From the NCBI GenBank assembly GCA_008729055.1, contig SDUX01000010.1, positions 1,875,090-1,939,089 on the forward strand: a DNA stretch of 64,000 nt. The letters run 5' to 3'. The notes beneath the pieces are model-generated. The model did no database searches. It was not told the origin of the DNA and saw only the letters and a program-made list of their open reading frames with translations. This DNA is from Pyropia haitanensis. Lineage: Eukaryota; Rhodophyta; Bangiophyceae; Bangiales; Bangiaceae. Position numbers and translations under genes: made by a program. Shown piece by piece: positions 63,537 through 64,000 of this stretch (its first letter is position 1; every line of letters begins with the position of its first letter).

Positions 63537-64000
63537 GTGCGTGGTGCCGCTGTGCCGCGGCTGGCTGGTGCGGGTGGCGGTGGTGTCGGCATTGGCGGCG
63601 GCCGCCGTCTCCACCACCGGCGCACGTCGGGTCGTTTGCCGCGGCGGCCGCGGCGGTCGCGGCGGCTGCGCCGTGCGGCGGCGGCGGTGGCGCCGCTGCC
63701 GCCACTCGCGGCTCACCCCGCTGGTGCTGCCCTTGCGGTTGACTGCGCAGCGCGCTCTGCTGACACGGCGCCGCCGGGGCGGCGTGCCGTTGTGGGGCCG
63801 ACGCGGGCGCTCGTCCGCCAGAGCGTGCTTCTCCGCCTGGCCGACCGTGCGCGGACCTTTTTTTGTTTGCACGGCGGCGTGCCTGCTGCGCACCTGCGCC
63901 AGGCGACGCGCGTCTCACCCGCGGCCGAGACGCTCCCTGGCATTGCCGTTGTTGTTTTGCCGCTCGCCTGCCGGCGCGTCGGTGGCATCGGCGGCGGTGG
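62714..64000. other. No gene supported to the window end
   Basis: The plus strand is G/T rich, with a T run at 62930-62947 and a GCG microsatellite near 63500-63530. Open frames on both strands are of low complexity with Arg- or Ala-rich products and no domain. A leader or an incomplete gene that continues past the window cannot be excluded. Confidence 0.45.

Noticed and set aside
62505..63893. 462-residue minus-strand open frame near the window end
   Set aside because: Arg/Pro/Ala low complexity, overlapping the RRM gene at one end; no motif.

Overview
The window looks like nuclear DNA of a red alga of the Bangiales (Porphyra/Pyropia type). The evidence is the extreme G+C content, almost pure G/C at third codon positions, compact genes with few short GT-AG introns, two eEF1A genes whose protein reads like the red algal family, Pol III and spliceosomal features, and eukaryotic-only families (PEX1, NDUFS6, PPR, SARNP, BCS1). 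The genus is an inference; nothing here proves it.

Layout, left to right: a TMEM198-like membrane protein (-) and an NSUN6-type tRNA methyltransferase (+) diverge; then eEF1A copy 1 (+, leader intron); a two-exon G-patch protein (-) with a CXXC zinc-finger segment overlapping its leader; a repeat-bearing intergenic block (12.1-13.5 kb); a low-complexity hypothetical protein (+); a gamma-glutamyltransferase homologue (-) diverging from a HEAT-repeat protein (+); a GST-like gene (-) diverging from NDUFS6 (+); a large PPR protein (-); eEF1A copy 2 (-), facing copy 1 and encoding the same protein; a three-exon gene for a small protein made of a duplicated module (+); an AP endonuclease (-) diverging from SARNP/Tho1 (+); nicotinamidase (-); a TIR-bounded element and a C-rich minisatellite; PEX1 (+) converging on HPPK-DHPS (-); an AlkB-type hydroxylase (-); an intron-containing tRNA-Tyr (-); a BCS1-like AAA ATPase (+); a Hint-domain protein (-); a RING/tandem-cysteine/FBA ubiquitin ligase (-) diverging from an RRM protein (+). 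The last 1.3 kb has no gene I can support.

The genes do not form one pathway. They are ordinary housekeeping functions of translation (eEF1A, NSUN6, tRNA-Tyr), organelle biogenesis (NDUFS6, BCS1, PPR, PEX1), DNA repair, folate and NAD metabolism, mixed with a few unusual proteins. Divergent pairs sharing 0.3-1.3 kb promoters are the common arrangement.

A property that affects reading: at least twelve genes change reading frame at runs of G or C of about 6-20 bases, while genes poor in such runs (eEF1A, BCS1, SARNP, AlkB) are intact. I treat these as probable homopolymer length errors, so coordinates of such genes are outer limits and exact proteins are uncertain. The most interesting candidates are the RCR-like E3 ligase fused to an FBA domain (59.1-60.8 kb), the gamma-glutamyltransferase homologue that seems to lack its nucleophile, the Hint protein, the duplicated-module protein and the TIR element.
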